The notes under the pieces are model-generated. The model made no database searches, was not told the origin of the DNA, and was given only the letters and a program-made list of their open reading frames with translations. 64,000 bases of DNA from Sinorhizobium sp. 6-70. GTDB taxonomy: Bacteria > Pseudomonadota > Alphaproteobacteria > Rhizobiales > Rhizobiaceae. The stretch spans positions 289,222 through 353,221 of the forward strand of contig NZ_JASKLS010000006.1 in NCBI RefSeq assembly GCF_030124375.1, given 5' to 3'. The position numbers were made by a program, and so were the translations under genes. Numbering within the stretch: position 1 is the first letter of the stretch; each line of letters opens with the position of its first letter. Positions 18,497 to 26,554 of this stretch are shown in pieces.

Positions 18497-18594
18497 ACGC
18501 ATGCGCCCAAAAGCGTGCAGCGGTTTTGGGCGGGCGACATGCATGAAAACAGAGACCTAAAGCGTCGCATGAGGCCGTTTAAACGCGACGCGCT
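18497..18594 (-). repeat. Family C palindromic repeat, reverse copy
   Basis: Reverse of the element at 8217-8320: GCGCCCAAAAGCGTGCAGCGG, TTTTGGGC, GCGACATGCATG, then AAAGCGTCGC...GCGACGCGCTT. Its GC-rich end abuts the stop codon of the S49 peptidase gene, the same relation as the other copy has to purD. Confidence 0.75.
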
Positions 18595-19461
18595 TCAGAG
18601 CCCGTATCGCGCCCACAGTGCTCTTTCCTCGAGCGCTTCGGCAAGCCCCGCAGCCGCAGACGCCGCCAGGGGCGCGGCGACCGCCGCGGCAACGGCCGCG
18701 CCCGGCTGGCGGCGACCGAAGAGGCTGCGGGCCGGCTGGATCAATTCGAGGCGTGTTTTTGCGCCATAACGTCTCTTCACCTCTCCACGCATGTCGCCGA
18801 GAGCGTCGACAAGGCCGAGTTCCTGCCCGCGCCGACCGGTCCAGAAAAGGCCGGAGAAAATATCGGGGTGGTCGGCCAGAAGAGATCCCCGGCGGGTCTT
18901 GACCATCTGGATGAACGTGTCGTGGATCTCGAGTTGCAAGCTCTTGAGGAACTCGACGTCGCGCTCTTTTTCCGGCTGGAACGGATCGAGCACCACCTTG
19001 TTTTCGCCGGCCGTATAGACGCGCCGTTCGACGCCGATCTTTTTCAGTAGTTCCGGGAAACCGAAGCCGCCGGAAACAACGCCGATCGAACCAACGATCG
19101 AGGTCGGATCGGCGATGATCTCGTCGCCGGCGAGCGCGATCATGTAGCCACCGGACGCCGCCACGTCCTCGACGAAGATGAGGACGCGCTTCTTCTTTTC
19201 TTCCGCAAGGTCTCGGATACGCTGGTAAATCAGGCGCGACTGCACCGGCGAGCCGCCCGGCGAATTGATGGAAATGGCAATCGCCGGCGCCTCCTTGACC
19301 GAAAACGCCTTGTCCAGAAGCGGGGCCACGGTCGCGAGGTTGAGAACCGGGCGGAACTGGCCGCCACCGGCCATGATCGCGCCGTGAAGCCGGATCGCCG
19401 GGATCGTCAACCCCTCCCCGCGGAACCGTCTCGGCATCAGCCTTTTCAAGAATCCGGCCAT
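18595..19461 (-). CDS. S49 family serine peptidase (SppA/SohB-like)
   Basis: A 288-residue protease with the Ser-Lys dyad of the S49 family: Ser103 in DVAASGGYMIA and Lys155 in YTAGENKVVLDPF. SINSPGGSPVQS (65-76) supplies the oxyanion loop. It is shorter than E. coli SppA and resembles the single-domain type that clears signal peptides or membrane protein fragments. No strong N-terminal membrane helix is seen, but a C-terminal Ala-rich hydrophobic stretch (about 255-275) could associate with membrane. AGGAG precedes ATG 19461. Confidence 0.9.
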   Translation of the reverse strand: MAGFLKRLMPRRFRGEGLTIPAIRLHGAIMAGGGQFRPVLNLATVAPLLDKAFSVKEAPAIAISINSPGGSPVQSRLIYQRIRDLAEEKKKRVLIFVEDVAASGGYMIALAGDEIIADPTSIVGSIGVVSGGFGFPELLKKIGVERRVYTAGENKVVLDPFQPEKERDVEFLKSLQLEIHDTFIQMVKTRRGSLLADHPDIFSGLFWTGRRGQELGLVDALGDMRGEVKRRYGAKTRLELIQPARSLFGRRQPGAAVAAAVAAPLAASAAAGLAEALEERALWARYGL

Positions 19462-19547
19462 TTCAACTCCTGCCCGTCACAAACCCTGCTTTGCATGTAT
19501 GCACTGCCGCCGCAAACGCAATGCTCGTTCTCATCCGTTACGCTTTA

Positions 19548-20321
19548 TCACCGGCGGCGGTAGGCCGCGCGCCCATTGTTGAGGTCGTCCACCTCCGGGG
19601 AAAACCGGTGCGTTCCCTCGTCATGCATGATGAGCGGCGCGCGCAGAACCAATCGCTTGCGGCTCTGCTTGATCGCCGTCACGAGAATGCGCACGGCATT
19701 CTCGCCTGCCCGTGGAAGAAGCGGGGTGATCTCGATACCGCCGAAACGCCGACCGCATGCCGCGATGATCTCGGCGATCGATTCCGGCCGGGCAATGAGA
19801 GACAGCTGCCCGCCTGGCTTCATGATCGCCCCAGCGGTCTTGATCCAGGCCTCGAAAAGATCGCCGGTCATCGCGTGAGCCTCGGCCTTCAGGCTGTCCG
19901 GCGTCTTCCGGTCCGCAGCGTCGTTGAACGGCGGGTTCATGATCACATGATCGAAGGCATCGTCCGGCAGGCCCGCGGCGGCGCGCGCCTTGCCGTTCAG
20001 CGACACGTCCGCCTCGAGCACCGAAACCCGCGAGGCGAAGTGTGAATTCTGCGGCAGTGCGAGGCTGCGGCGAGCGAAGCCGGCCATGATCGCCGAACGC
20101 TCCACCAAGAGCACGTCAGCCTCCTCGAGCCTGGAGGCGACCGCCATGCCGGCTGCACCCGCGCCTGCGCCGAGATCGGCCACGCGGCAACGGTCGCGAC
20201 AGGAAACGAGGGAGGCGAGGAGCATCGCATCCATGCCGGAGCGATGCCCTTGGCCCAGGGGCTGAATCAAGTGAAATCGGCCCCGGTGGAAGGCGTCCAT
20301 GGTTTCCGGCATCGTCGTCAT
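19548..20321 (-). CDS. tRNA1(Val) A37 N6-methyltransferase-like
   Basis: A 257-residue Rossmann methyltransferase with the SAM motif VADLGAGAGAAGMAVA and the N6-adenine motif NPPFN (IMNPPFNDAADR), the signature of the TrmN6/YfiC family. An upstream FHLIQPLGQGHRSGMDAML block is typical of the alphaproteobacterial members. ATG 20321 has AAGGGGC before it and excludes an N-terminal extension that overlaps the DUF2007 gene. It likely shares a transcript with the DUF2007 gene 52 bp upstream. The precise nucleotide target is inferred. Confidence 0.82.
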   Translation of the reverse strand: MTTMPETMDAFHRGRFHLIQPLGQGHRSGMDAMLLASLVSCRDRCRVADLGAGAGAAGMAVASRLEEADVLLVERSAIMAGFARRSLALPQNSHFASRVSVLEADVSLNGKARAAAGLPDDAFDHVIMNPPFNDAADRKTPDSLKAEAHAMTGDLFEAWIKTAGAIMKPGGQLSLIARPESIAEIIAACGRRFGGIEITPLLPRAGENAVRILVTAIKQSRKRLVLRAPLIMHDEGTHRFSPEVDDLNNGRAAYRRR

Positions 20322-20373
20322 CGCGCCGCCCCTTCGGAAGAAAGGTCGCAAGTGATCTGCGGAAAAGCCGAAG

Positions 20374-20595
20374 TCACTGCCGCAATTCCCCTTCCAGGCC
20401 CGCATCGATCAGGATCCGCCGCGCCTTCTCGGCGTCATCCTCCGCAACCAGGAAACGGCGCGGCAAAAGGCCGAGCGAGCCCTCAAGGATACTCATGCCC
20501 TGATCGGCAATGAGGCAGCCGATGCCGGCATCCTTCATCAGGCTTTCGGCGAAGGAGAGAAGTACGGCGTCGTTGGTGCGGATCAGTTCCTTCAT
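20374..20595 (-). CDS. DUF2007 domain protein
   Basis: A 73-residue protein, MKELIRTNDAVLLSFAESLM..., matching the small DUF2007 putative signal-transducing domain (structurally PII-like): the pattern of a domain of about 65 residues with FAESLMKDAGI, ADQGMSILEGSLGLLPRRFLV and AEKARRIL. No catalytic residues are evident. It is divergent from the polyprenyl synthase gene, with about 110 bp between start codons. Confidence 0.85.
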   Translation of the reverse strand: MKELIRTNDAVLLSFAESLMKDAGIGCLIADQGMSILEGSLGLLPRRFLVAEDDAEKARRILIDAGLEGELRQ

Positions 20596-20704
20596 TCGGC
20601 TCGGTTTTCCTGTCTTATTTCAAGCAAGCGAGGCAATTCGCCTCTTGCCGCCTGAAAGCCCTCTTTCTATTGTCGAAATCGACGATGAAACAGGAGTCCG
20701 GGCG

Positions 20705-21721
20705 TTGGGCGTAGTGATACCGCTGGAAGACAATAAAAACAAACAGGCGTCTGTGAAGCCGCTCGTCGACCTGACCATGTCCGACATGGAACGGGTCAAC
20801 CAGCTCATCCTGTCCAAGGCGGGCTCTGATGTCCAGATGATCCCGGAGGTCGCCAACCATCTGATTTCGTCCGGCGGCAAACGCCTGCGCCCCATGCTGA
20901 CGCTCGCCGCCGCCGCGCTGTTCGGATACGAGGGCGACGCCCACGTCAAGCTCGCTACCAGCGTCGAATTCATGCATACGGCGACGCTGCTGCACGACGA
21001 CGTCGTGGACGAAAGCGATCTCAGGCGCGGAAAATCGACGGCACGCACGATCTGGGGCAACCAGGCAAGCGTGCTCGTTGGCGACTTCCTGCTCGGCCAA
21101 GCGTTTCGCATGATGGTCGATGTCGGCTCGCTCGAAGCCCTCGACGTGCTTTCGACGGCAGCCTCGGTCATTGCCGAAGGCGAAGTCCTGCAGCTTTCGG
21201 TCGCCAAGAACATGGAGACGACCGAAGACGACTACCTGCAGGTCATCCGCGCCAAGACGGCGGCACTCTTCGCCGCGGCGGCGGAAGTCGGGCCGATCGT
21301 GGCAGCGACCAGCAAGGCGAACCGCAACGCGCTGAAGTCGTACGGCATGAACCTCGGACTGGCCTTTCAATTGGTCGACGACGTCCTCGACTACGGCGGT
21401 TCTTCGAGCGACCTCGGCAAGAACGTCGGCGATGACTTCCGTGAAGGCAAGATCACGCTTCCGGTCATCCTCTCCTATCGCCGCGGCACGCCGGAGGACC
21501 GCACCTTCTGGCGCGAAGCCATCGAAGGCGGAAACAATGATGGTGCCAATCTCGAAAAAGCGCTTGGCCTCATCCGCCGCTATGGCGGGCTTACCGACAC
21601 GATTGCGCGCGCGCAGCATTATGGCACGATCGCGCGCGACGCCTTGGCGCCGTTGCCGGTTTCTCCCTGGAAATCAGCGCTGATAGAGGTGATCGATTTC
21701 TGCATCGATCGAGTGAGCTAG
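20705..21721 (+). CDS. Long-chain polyprenyl diphosphate synthase
   Basis: A 338-residue trans-prenyltransferase extending farnesyl or geranyl units to the C40-C50 chain for ubiquinone. The first Asp-rich motif is LLHDDVVDESDLRRG and the second is LVDDVLDYGG; GGKRLRPML binds the diphosphate. The start is TTG at 20705: AGGAG lies 8 bases before it, and rhizobial homologues begin MGVVIPLE at this point. The longer frame back to 20510 overlaps the DUF2007 gene and lacks a site. Chain length cannot be read with certainty; the small residues before the first DDxxD motif allow a long product, so octa- or decaprenyl is expected. Confidence 0.92.
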   Translation: MGVVIPLEDNKNKQASVKPLVDLTMSDMERVNQLILSKAGSDVQMIPEVANHLISSGGKRLRPMLTLAAAALFGYEGDAHVKLATSVEFMHTATLLHDDVVDESDLRRGKSTARTIWGNQASVLVGDFLLGQAFRMMVDVGSLEALDVLSTAASVIAEGEVLQLSVAKNMETTEDDYLQVIRAKTAALFAAAAEVGPIVAATSKANRNALKSYGMNLGLAFQLVDDVLDYGGSSSDLGKNVGDDFREGKITLPVILSYRRGTPEDRTFWREAIEGGNNDGANLEKALGLIRRYGGLTDTIARAQHYGTIARDALAPLPVSPWKSALIEVIDFCIDRVS

Positions 21722-21872
21722 ACCGGCGGACATTCCATTTTAGGAATTTCTTGCCGCGTTGCGCCAAAAAAGCCATTCTGTTCCTCAAGACTTGCTTCCG
21801 GCAATCTCTAATCGATCCGGAACAACCAGCGACGGTGCGGCAAAACGTACCGTCGGCAATGAAAGGTTTGAT

Positions 21873-23696
21873 ATGCGGCAAAATACATTCCTTCGCCTTC
21901 TTAGCGGCGCGGCACTGCTTGCTCTCGCATCGGTGACCGGCAGCTATCAGGCATTTGCCGAGGAAAAGGCGGCGGTCGAAGACACGAAGCCTTTCGACAT
22001 CAGATCGGTCGACACCTTTTCCGGCGCTTTTCTGGCTGCCCGCACGGCCGACGTGGATCGCGACTTCGCGTCAGCAACCGAACTCTACAAGATTGCCCTG
22101 CAGTTCGAACCGGACAACAACGACGTCAAGCAGCGGCTGATGATCACGCTGCTCATGGCAGGTAAGCTTGACGAGGGCGTCAAGATCGCAGAGGACCTCA
22201 AGTCCGATCCGGCGGTCGAACGCATCACGACGGTCGTCCGCGCAATCGAAGCGATCCGCAAACGTGAGTACCGCAGCGCGCAGAAGCTGCTCGCCTATGA
22301 CGGCCCGAACGATCTAGACCGGATGATGAATACGCTTCTGTCCGCCTGGGCCAGGTTCGGCCAGGGCCGGCCGAAGGAAGCGCTGGCGCAGATCAAGGCG
22401 CTCGATGGTCCGGAATGGTTCCGCGTCTTCAAGAACTATCACGCCGGCGCGATCGCGCTTGCCGCGGGCGACAAGGCAACAGCACGCGCACGGCTCAACG
22501 ACGCCATTCTCGACCGCGAAGGCGGCAGCGCGGCTCCCGACACGTTCATGCGCTCGGTCGAGGCACTGGCACGCTTCGAGGCCCGTGAGGGTAACAAGCA
22601 AAAGGCGCTCGACACGATTGCTGTCGGCGAAGGCATGGTCAACAACTACACGCCGCTCGAAGCGCTGAGAAAGAGCATCGAAGAAGGCAAGTCCCAGGAG
22701 CAGCAGGTTCGCAACGCCGTGCAAGGCGCCGCCGCAGTGCTCTTTTCCGTCGGAGGCGCACTCAATCGCGAAGGCGCGGAAGACGTCGTTTCGCTCTACC
22801 TGCAGACCGCGCGCCAGCTCGATCCGGAAAGTGCCGACATCCTCGTCATGCTCGGCGGGATCGCCGAAAACCTGAAAAAGGAAGAGGAGGCGATTGCGCT
22901 TTACAAGAGCGTGCCGGAAGGTTCGCCGATGCGCCGCCTCTCCGAGCTTCAACTTGGCCTCAGCCTTGCCAGCATCGGCAAGGTCGATGAGGCCAAGAAG
23001 CACCTGAGGGCGCTGATCGACGTCGATCCCAAGAATATCCGCAACTATCTTGCCTATGGCAGCGTGCTTTCGGACGCCAAGGACTACAAGGAGATGGGCG
23101 AGCTTTACGACCGAGCCGTGGCCGCCATCGGCCCCGTCCCGAAGCGCGGCGACTGGACCGTATTCTTCCAGCGCGGCATCGCCTACGAGCGACAGAAGAT
23201 CTGGGAGAAGGCCGAGCCGAACTTCCGCAAGGCGCTGGAGCTCAATCCGGATCAACCGCAGGTGCTGAACTATCTCGGCTATTCCTGGGTCGACATGAAC
23301 ATAAATCTCGACGAGGGCCTCGACATGATCCGCAAGGCGGTCGAGCTCAAGCCCGATGACGGTTACATCGTCGATTCGCTCGGATGGGCCTATTTCCGTA
23401 TGAACCGGTTCGACGATGCCGTGACTGAACTCGAGCGCGCGGCCGAATTGATGGCCGGCGACGCCACGATCAACGACCACCTGGGCGATGCTTACTGGCG
23501 GGTCGGACGCAAGCTCGAAGCAGTGTTCCAGTGGAACCAGACACTGGAGTTGAAGCCCGAGGAAGCGGAAATTCCGAAGATCAAGGCCAAGATCGAAAAC
23601 GGCTTGCCGCCGCTCAAGCCGCAAGTTCCGGCCGCGGCCGACGCCAAGGAGTTGCCGAAGAAGACGGGCCCCGCGACGCCGGACAAGAAATCCTGA
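21873..23696 (+). CDS. Exported TPR-repeat protein
   Basis: A 607-residue protein: signal peptide about 1-29 (LRLLSGAALLALASVTGSYQAFA), then tetratricopeptide repeats across most of the chain, clearest at ASATELYKIALQFEPDN and WEKAEPNFRKALELNPDQPQVLNYLGYSW, followed by DDGYIVDSLGWAYFRMNRFDDAV. The C-terminal 30 residues are Pro/Lys-rich. It is probably periplasmic or lipid-face scaffold protein; homologues are found next to ispE in Rhizobiaceae. ATG 21873 begins the signal peptide; a longer frame adds a non-conserved leader. It ends 4 bp before ispE, so the two are cotranscribed. Confidence 0.85.
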   Translation: MRQNTFLRLLSGAALLALASVTGSYQAFAEEKAAVEDTKPFDIRSVDTFSGAFLAARTADVDRDFASATELYKIALQFEPDNNDVKQRLMITLLMAGKLDEGVKIAEDLKSDPAVERITTVVRAIEAIRKREYRSAQKLLAYDGPNDLDRMMNTLLSAWARFGQGRPKEALAQIKALDGPEWFRVFKNYHAGAIALAAGDKATARARLNDAILDREGGSAAPDTFMRSVEALARFEAREGNKQKALDTIAVGEGMVNNYTPLEALRKSIEEGKSQEQQVRNAVQGAAAVLFSVGGALNREGAEDVVSLYLQTARQLDPESADILVMLGGIAENLKKEEEAIALYKSVPEGSPMRRLSELQLGLSLASIGKVDEAKKHLRALIDVDPKNIRNYLAYGSVLSDAKDYKEMGELYDRAVAAIGPVPKRGDWTVFFQRGIAYERQKIWEKAEPNFRKALELNPDQPQVLNYLGYSWVDMNINLDEGLDMIRKAVELKPDDGYIVDSLGWAYFRMNRFDDAVTELERAAELMAGDATINDHLGDAYWRVGRKLEAVFQWNQTLELKPEEAEIPKIKAKIENGLPPLKPQVPAAADAKELPKKTGPATPDKKS

Positions 23697-23700
23697 GAAT

Positions 23701-24630
23701 ATGCATCGGGACGGCATTCCGGGCTTCGCGCTGACATGCGCGGCGCCCGCCAAGATCAATCTCGCACTGCATGTCGTCGGACAACGCGCCGACGGCCACC
23801 ATCTTCTGGAAAGCCTTGTTACTTTCGCGGATTGCGGCGACCGGATCGGTATTGCATTGGCTGATGCCGACGGCTTCACCGTGTCCGGACGTTTCTCGGA
23901 TGGGTTGCCGCTTTCAGCGGAGAACAAGGGTGGCAATCTGGTGTTGCGCGCGCGCGATCTGCTGCGAAGCGAGCTGACGTCACGAGGCATCGCCGCCGGT
24001 CCGGTCCATCTCCATCTCGAAAAGAACCTGCCCGTCGCCTCCGGCATTGGCGGCGGCTCGGCGGATGCGGCGGCAACCCTTCGGGGTCTCCTTAGGCTGT
24101 GGGACGCGCCCTTGGAGCCGGCTACGCTCGATGCCGTTGCGCTCGCGCTCGGCGCCGACGTGCCGATGTGCCTCGACGGCAGACCGCTTCTTGCCGAGGG
24201 AATCGGCGAGAAGATCACCGCCCTTCCAGATCTCCCGTCCTTCGCGATCGTCCTCGTCAATCCACTGGTCGCCGTTTCGACGCCGATGATCTTCCGGACG
24301 CTCGTCAACAAGGCGAATCCATCGCTCGACCTGCCGAAAGGCATGAACACAGTGGCCGAATGGTTGTCGGCGATGGCCGATATGCGCAACGATCTGGAGA
24401 GGCCTGCGCGGGCCCTCGTTCCCGCAATCGAGGAGGTATCAGGAACCCTGAAGGCCGAGGATGCCATGCTTGTGCGCATGTCCGGCTCTGGCGCCACCTG
24501 CTTCGGGCTGTTCGACAGCGACGAAAGAGCGCAGCGGGCGGCCGAGCGTATTTCCGCCAGCCATCCGGAATGGTACGTTTGCGCGGCGCGAACCACAGCG
24601 CCGCGTGTCCAATCGGACGCGCAAAGGTGA
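23701..24630 (+). CDS. ispE: 4-diphosphocytidyl-2-C-methyl-D-erythritol kinase
   Basis: A 309-residue GHMP kinase of the MEP isoprenoid pathway, phosphorylating CDP-methylerythritol. It has APAKINLALHV at the start, the ATP loop PVASGIGGGSADAAATLRG and MSGSGATCFGLF near the end. The last dozen residues (TAPRVQSDAQR) and the stop TGA are encoded by a RIME1 repeat in reverse orientation, so the ancestral C terminus has been replaced or extended by repeat DNA. The gene follows the TPR gene by 4 bp, and both belong to a polyprenyl/isoprenoid neighbourhood with the prenyl synthase. Confidence 0.96.
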   Translation: MHRDGIPGFALTCAAPAKINLALHVVGQRADGHHLLESLVTFADCGDRIGIALADADGFTVSGRFSDGLPLSAENKGGNLVLRARDLLRSELTSRGIAAGPVHLHLEKNLPVASGIGGGSADAAATLRGLLRLWDAPLEPATLDAVALALGADVPMCLDGRPLLAEGIGEKITALPDLPSFAIVLVNPLVAVSTPMIFRTLVNKANPSLDLPKGMNTVAEWLSAMADMRNDLERPARALVPAIEEVSGTLKAEDAMLVRMSGSGATCFGLFDSDERAQRAAERISASHPEWYVCAARTTAPRVQSDAQR

Positions 24631-24690
24631 CTGTAGCACTTTGAATTGCTGCATGATTTTGTCCTTAAATTGATTCCGACTTAAGGGATC
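24595..24690 (-). repeat. RIME1 repeat, reverse, overlapping the 3' end of ispE
   Basis: ACAGCGCCGCGTGTCC...GGACGCGCAAAGGTGACTGTAG, then CACTTTGAATTGCTGCATG and CTTAAATTG...GACTTAAGG read as RIME1 in reverse. The ispE stop (24628-24630) is inside the element. Confidence 0.88.
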
Positions 24691-24717
24691 ATGTCGTGAG
24701 GGAGAGGATAGCATCCA

Positions 24718-25260
24718 ATGCCAGGCATCGACGAAGGCCGCCGCTTCATTCCCGTCGGCATTGCCGTGCTCACGGTGTCCGACACGCGGACACGCGCCGA
24801 CGACAGGTCAGGCGACACACTTGAAGCGCGCATCCGCGAGGCCGGCCATCGGCTCGAAGCACGGGCGATCGTCCGGGACGACCGGCAGAAGATCTACGAT
24901 CAAGTGAAGGCCTGGACGCTGGACGATGCGATCGACGTTGTCATTACCACCGGAGGCACCGGCTTCACCGGCCGCGACGTGACACCGGAGGCGCTTGAGC
25001 CCCTCTTCGAAAAACGCATGGACGGCTTTTCCGAAGTGTTCCATCGGATCTCCTACGAGAAGATCGGCACGTCGACGATCCAGTCGCGGGCCACCGGCGG
25101 TGTCGCCAATGCCACCTTCATCTTCGTCCTGCCCGGATCGCCGGGGGCCTGCAAGGACGCCTGGGACGGTATCCTGAAGCAACAGCTCGACTATCGGCAC
25201 ATGCCCTGCAATTTCGTTGAAATCATGCCGCGGTTGGACGAGCACCTCAAACGCGGCTAG
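24718..25260 (+). CDS. moaB: Molybdenum cofactor biosynthesis protein B
   Basis: A 180-residue MoaB/Mog-fold protein that takes part in molybdopterin maturation (adenylylation step in the MogA/MoaB family). Signatures: VLTVSDTRTRADDRSGD, VVITTGGTGFTGRDVTPEAL and FVLPGSPGACKDAWD. GAGAGGA stands 7-13 bases before the ATG. No other moa or moe gene is nearby. The gene is isolated between a RIME1 element and a long non-coding gap. Confidence 0.92.
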   Translation: MPGIDEGRRFIPVGIAVLTVSDTRTRADDRSGDTLEARIREAGHRLEARAIVRDDRQKIYDQVKAWTLDDAIDVVITTGGTGFTGRDVTPEALEPLFEKRMDGFSEVFHRISYEKIGTSTIQSRATGGVANATFIFVLPGSPGACKDAWDGILKQQLDYRHMPCNFVEIMPRLDEHLKRG

Positions 25261-25631
25261 ATGTGAGCAATTCCAACTGAAAGAGCATGTGACGGCGCTC
25301 CTTCGGCGTCCTCAAGTTGTCGGCACCGAACTCGCCTCGAGATTTTTCCTCGTTCACCTGCGGGTTGTTCCCAGCGAAACAGCCAACCTCGATCAACCCC
25401 GGTAGATTTCTTCTCGTCAGCCGGCGTGGGGGTGGCCGAAGGCGAGACCGATCATCCATCTCAAGCGCAGCGAAGACAAATCATCCCACGACACGGGCGG
25501 GGGAAGAGCAGGATGCATACGACATGCCGTCCCCTGGATTGCATGGAAAGCCATTTTCGCCAGCAAGGTCATTTGAGAGCCGCTTCGGGGGGTGCCGCTG
25601 ACAAGACAGGCACCCCATTCTTGCGACCGAT

Positions 25632-25700
25632 ACCTACAGCGCCGCGTGTCCTATCAGACGCGCAAGAGACGCTGTAGCACTTTGCATTTGCTGCATGTTG
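25632..25700 (-). repeat. RIME1 repeat, reverse, left palindrome lost
   Basis: CTACAGCGCCGCGTGTCC...AGACGCGCAAGAGACGCTGTAG and GCACTTTGCATTTGCTGCATG match RIME1 in reverse; the TTAAATCG palindrome is not recognisable. Confidence 0.75.
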
Positions 25701-25716
25701 TATCTTCAAACCGGCT

Positions 25717-25819
25717 AGAGCAATTCCAGGAAAAGTGTGTAACGGTTTTCCGTCCGGAATTGCGTAGTTTCAAAGAGTTAGATCATTTCGCTGTTTCAGC
25801 GAAACAATGAAATGATCTA
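25717..25819 (+). repeat. Family B palindromic repeat
   Basis: Near-identical to 8317-8420: GCAATTCCAGGAAAAGTGTG, TAACGGTTTTCCGTCCGG, then the TAGATCATTTC...GAAATGATCTA palindrome, here with changes in the centre (CGCTGTTTCAGCG). Confidence 0.85.
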
Positions 25820-25842
25820 AGAGTTAAGGAAGCAGCCAGCCG

Positions 25843-26373
25843 CTAGTCCGTAGCCGAACGATTGCCGGCCGCCACCCAGGCGGGAACAAGTTCGGTCGCC
25901 AGTTTGCGCACTGCACGCACATCGGCCATGTCGCTCAGCCGCATATTCGCGCGGGCGACGGCAATCGCATCGCGCTTCTGCATCAGAAAGCCTGTCTCAA
26001 GGGGGCGTGTCCTGCGCGACAGGCGACTTAGGAGCGGGCGGCGATGCATTCGTGAGGGAGAGAACCGAGCCGGATTTCTGTTGAGCGACACATATTCAAG
26101 AAGCTCGTCCACCCAACGCCCCGTAGGCCGCGCGCCCGGTTCCAGGAGCATCAACCATTCGCCGCGCGCCGAACGCACAATGTCGTCCAAGTGCCAATCG
26201 ACGCAGAAACGGCAGCCGGCAGCATCCGCAACCCGCAACGAACCGTCTTTCGAGCCGTGATCGAGAATGATGACGTCGCTGACGAGGCCCTCCACGGCGC
26301 CGGCAACAAGGACAGCCAGCGTTTGTGCGAGTTCGGCCTCGTTGTCCCGTGTTTCCATGATAATCGTCAGCAT
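25843..26373 (-). CDS. Small family 2-type glycosyltransferase
   Basis: A 176-residue protein with a GT-A opening MLTIIMETRDNEAELAQTLA, VSDVIILDHGSKDGS (nucleotide-sugar binding) and RGEWLMLLEPGARPTGRWVDEL. The usual DxD is weak, and the chain is short for GT2, so a full glycosyltransferase activity is unsure. Its start at 26373 has AGGAAC upstream; the longer frame to 26457 lies in the promoter gap. It is divergent from the radical SAM gene and shares its 181-bp control region, including the LexA-type box. Confidence 0.65.
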   Translation of the reverse strand: MLTIIMETRDNEAELAQTLAVLVAGAVEGLVSDVIILDHGSKDGSLRVADAAGCRFCVDWHLDDIVRSARGEWLMLLEPGARPTGRWVDELLEYVSLNRNPARFSPSRMHRRPLLSRLSRRTRPLETGFLMQKRDAIAVARANMRLSDMADVRAVRKLATELVPAWVAAGNRSATD

Positions 26374-26474
26374 AGTCGTTCCTATCGCATTGCACTCACA
26401 AATGCTACAGCCATCGGGCTTGCCGGCTTCGCCGCTCCGGTGCGATCTCCCCCTCACTCACATACCCAAGTTTT

Positions 26475-26489
26475 GTTCTTGATTTGTTC
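26475..26489 (+). promoter_or_regulatory. LexA-type operator, GTTC-N7-GTTC
   Basis: GTTCTTGATTTGTTC is an exact GTTC-N7-GTTC direct repeat, the SOS box of Alphaproteobacteria. It lies 66 bp before the radical SAM start, where it could overlap a -35 region, and 102 bp before the divergent glycosyltransferase start. Confidence 0.6.
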
Positions 26490-26554
26490 CCGTTTCTGCG
26501 ATAGGAAAATAATCAGGACGAAACGGAGCCCCGTCTGTTTCCGAGGAGATATCG

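Larger units (their letters stand above)
25261..25842. other. 582-bp gene-free stretch with two repeats
   Basis: The first 370 bases show no supported gene; a minus-strand frame at 25247-25459 has no initiation signal and overlaps moaB's end. The right part holds a RIME1 copy and a family B copy, listed separately. Confidence 0.6.

Noticed and set aside
22314..24596. 760-codon minus-strand frame opposite the TPR and ispE genes
   Set aside because: Runs through two identified genes antisense; composition is not protein-like.
25247..25459. 70-codon minus-strand frame in the gap after moaB
   Set aside because: No initiation signal, overlaps moaB, no recognisable family.
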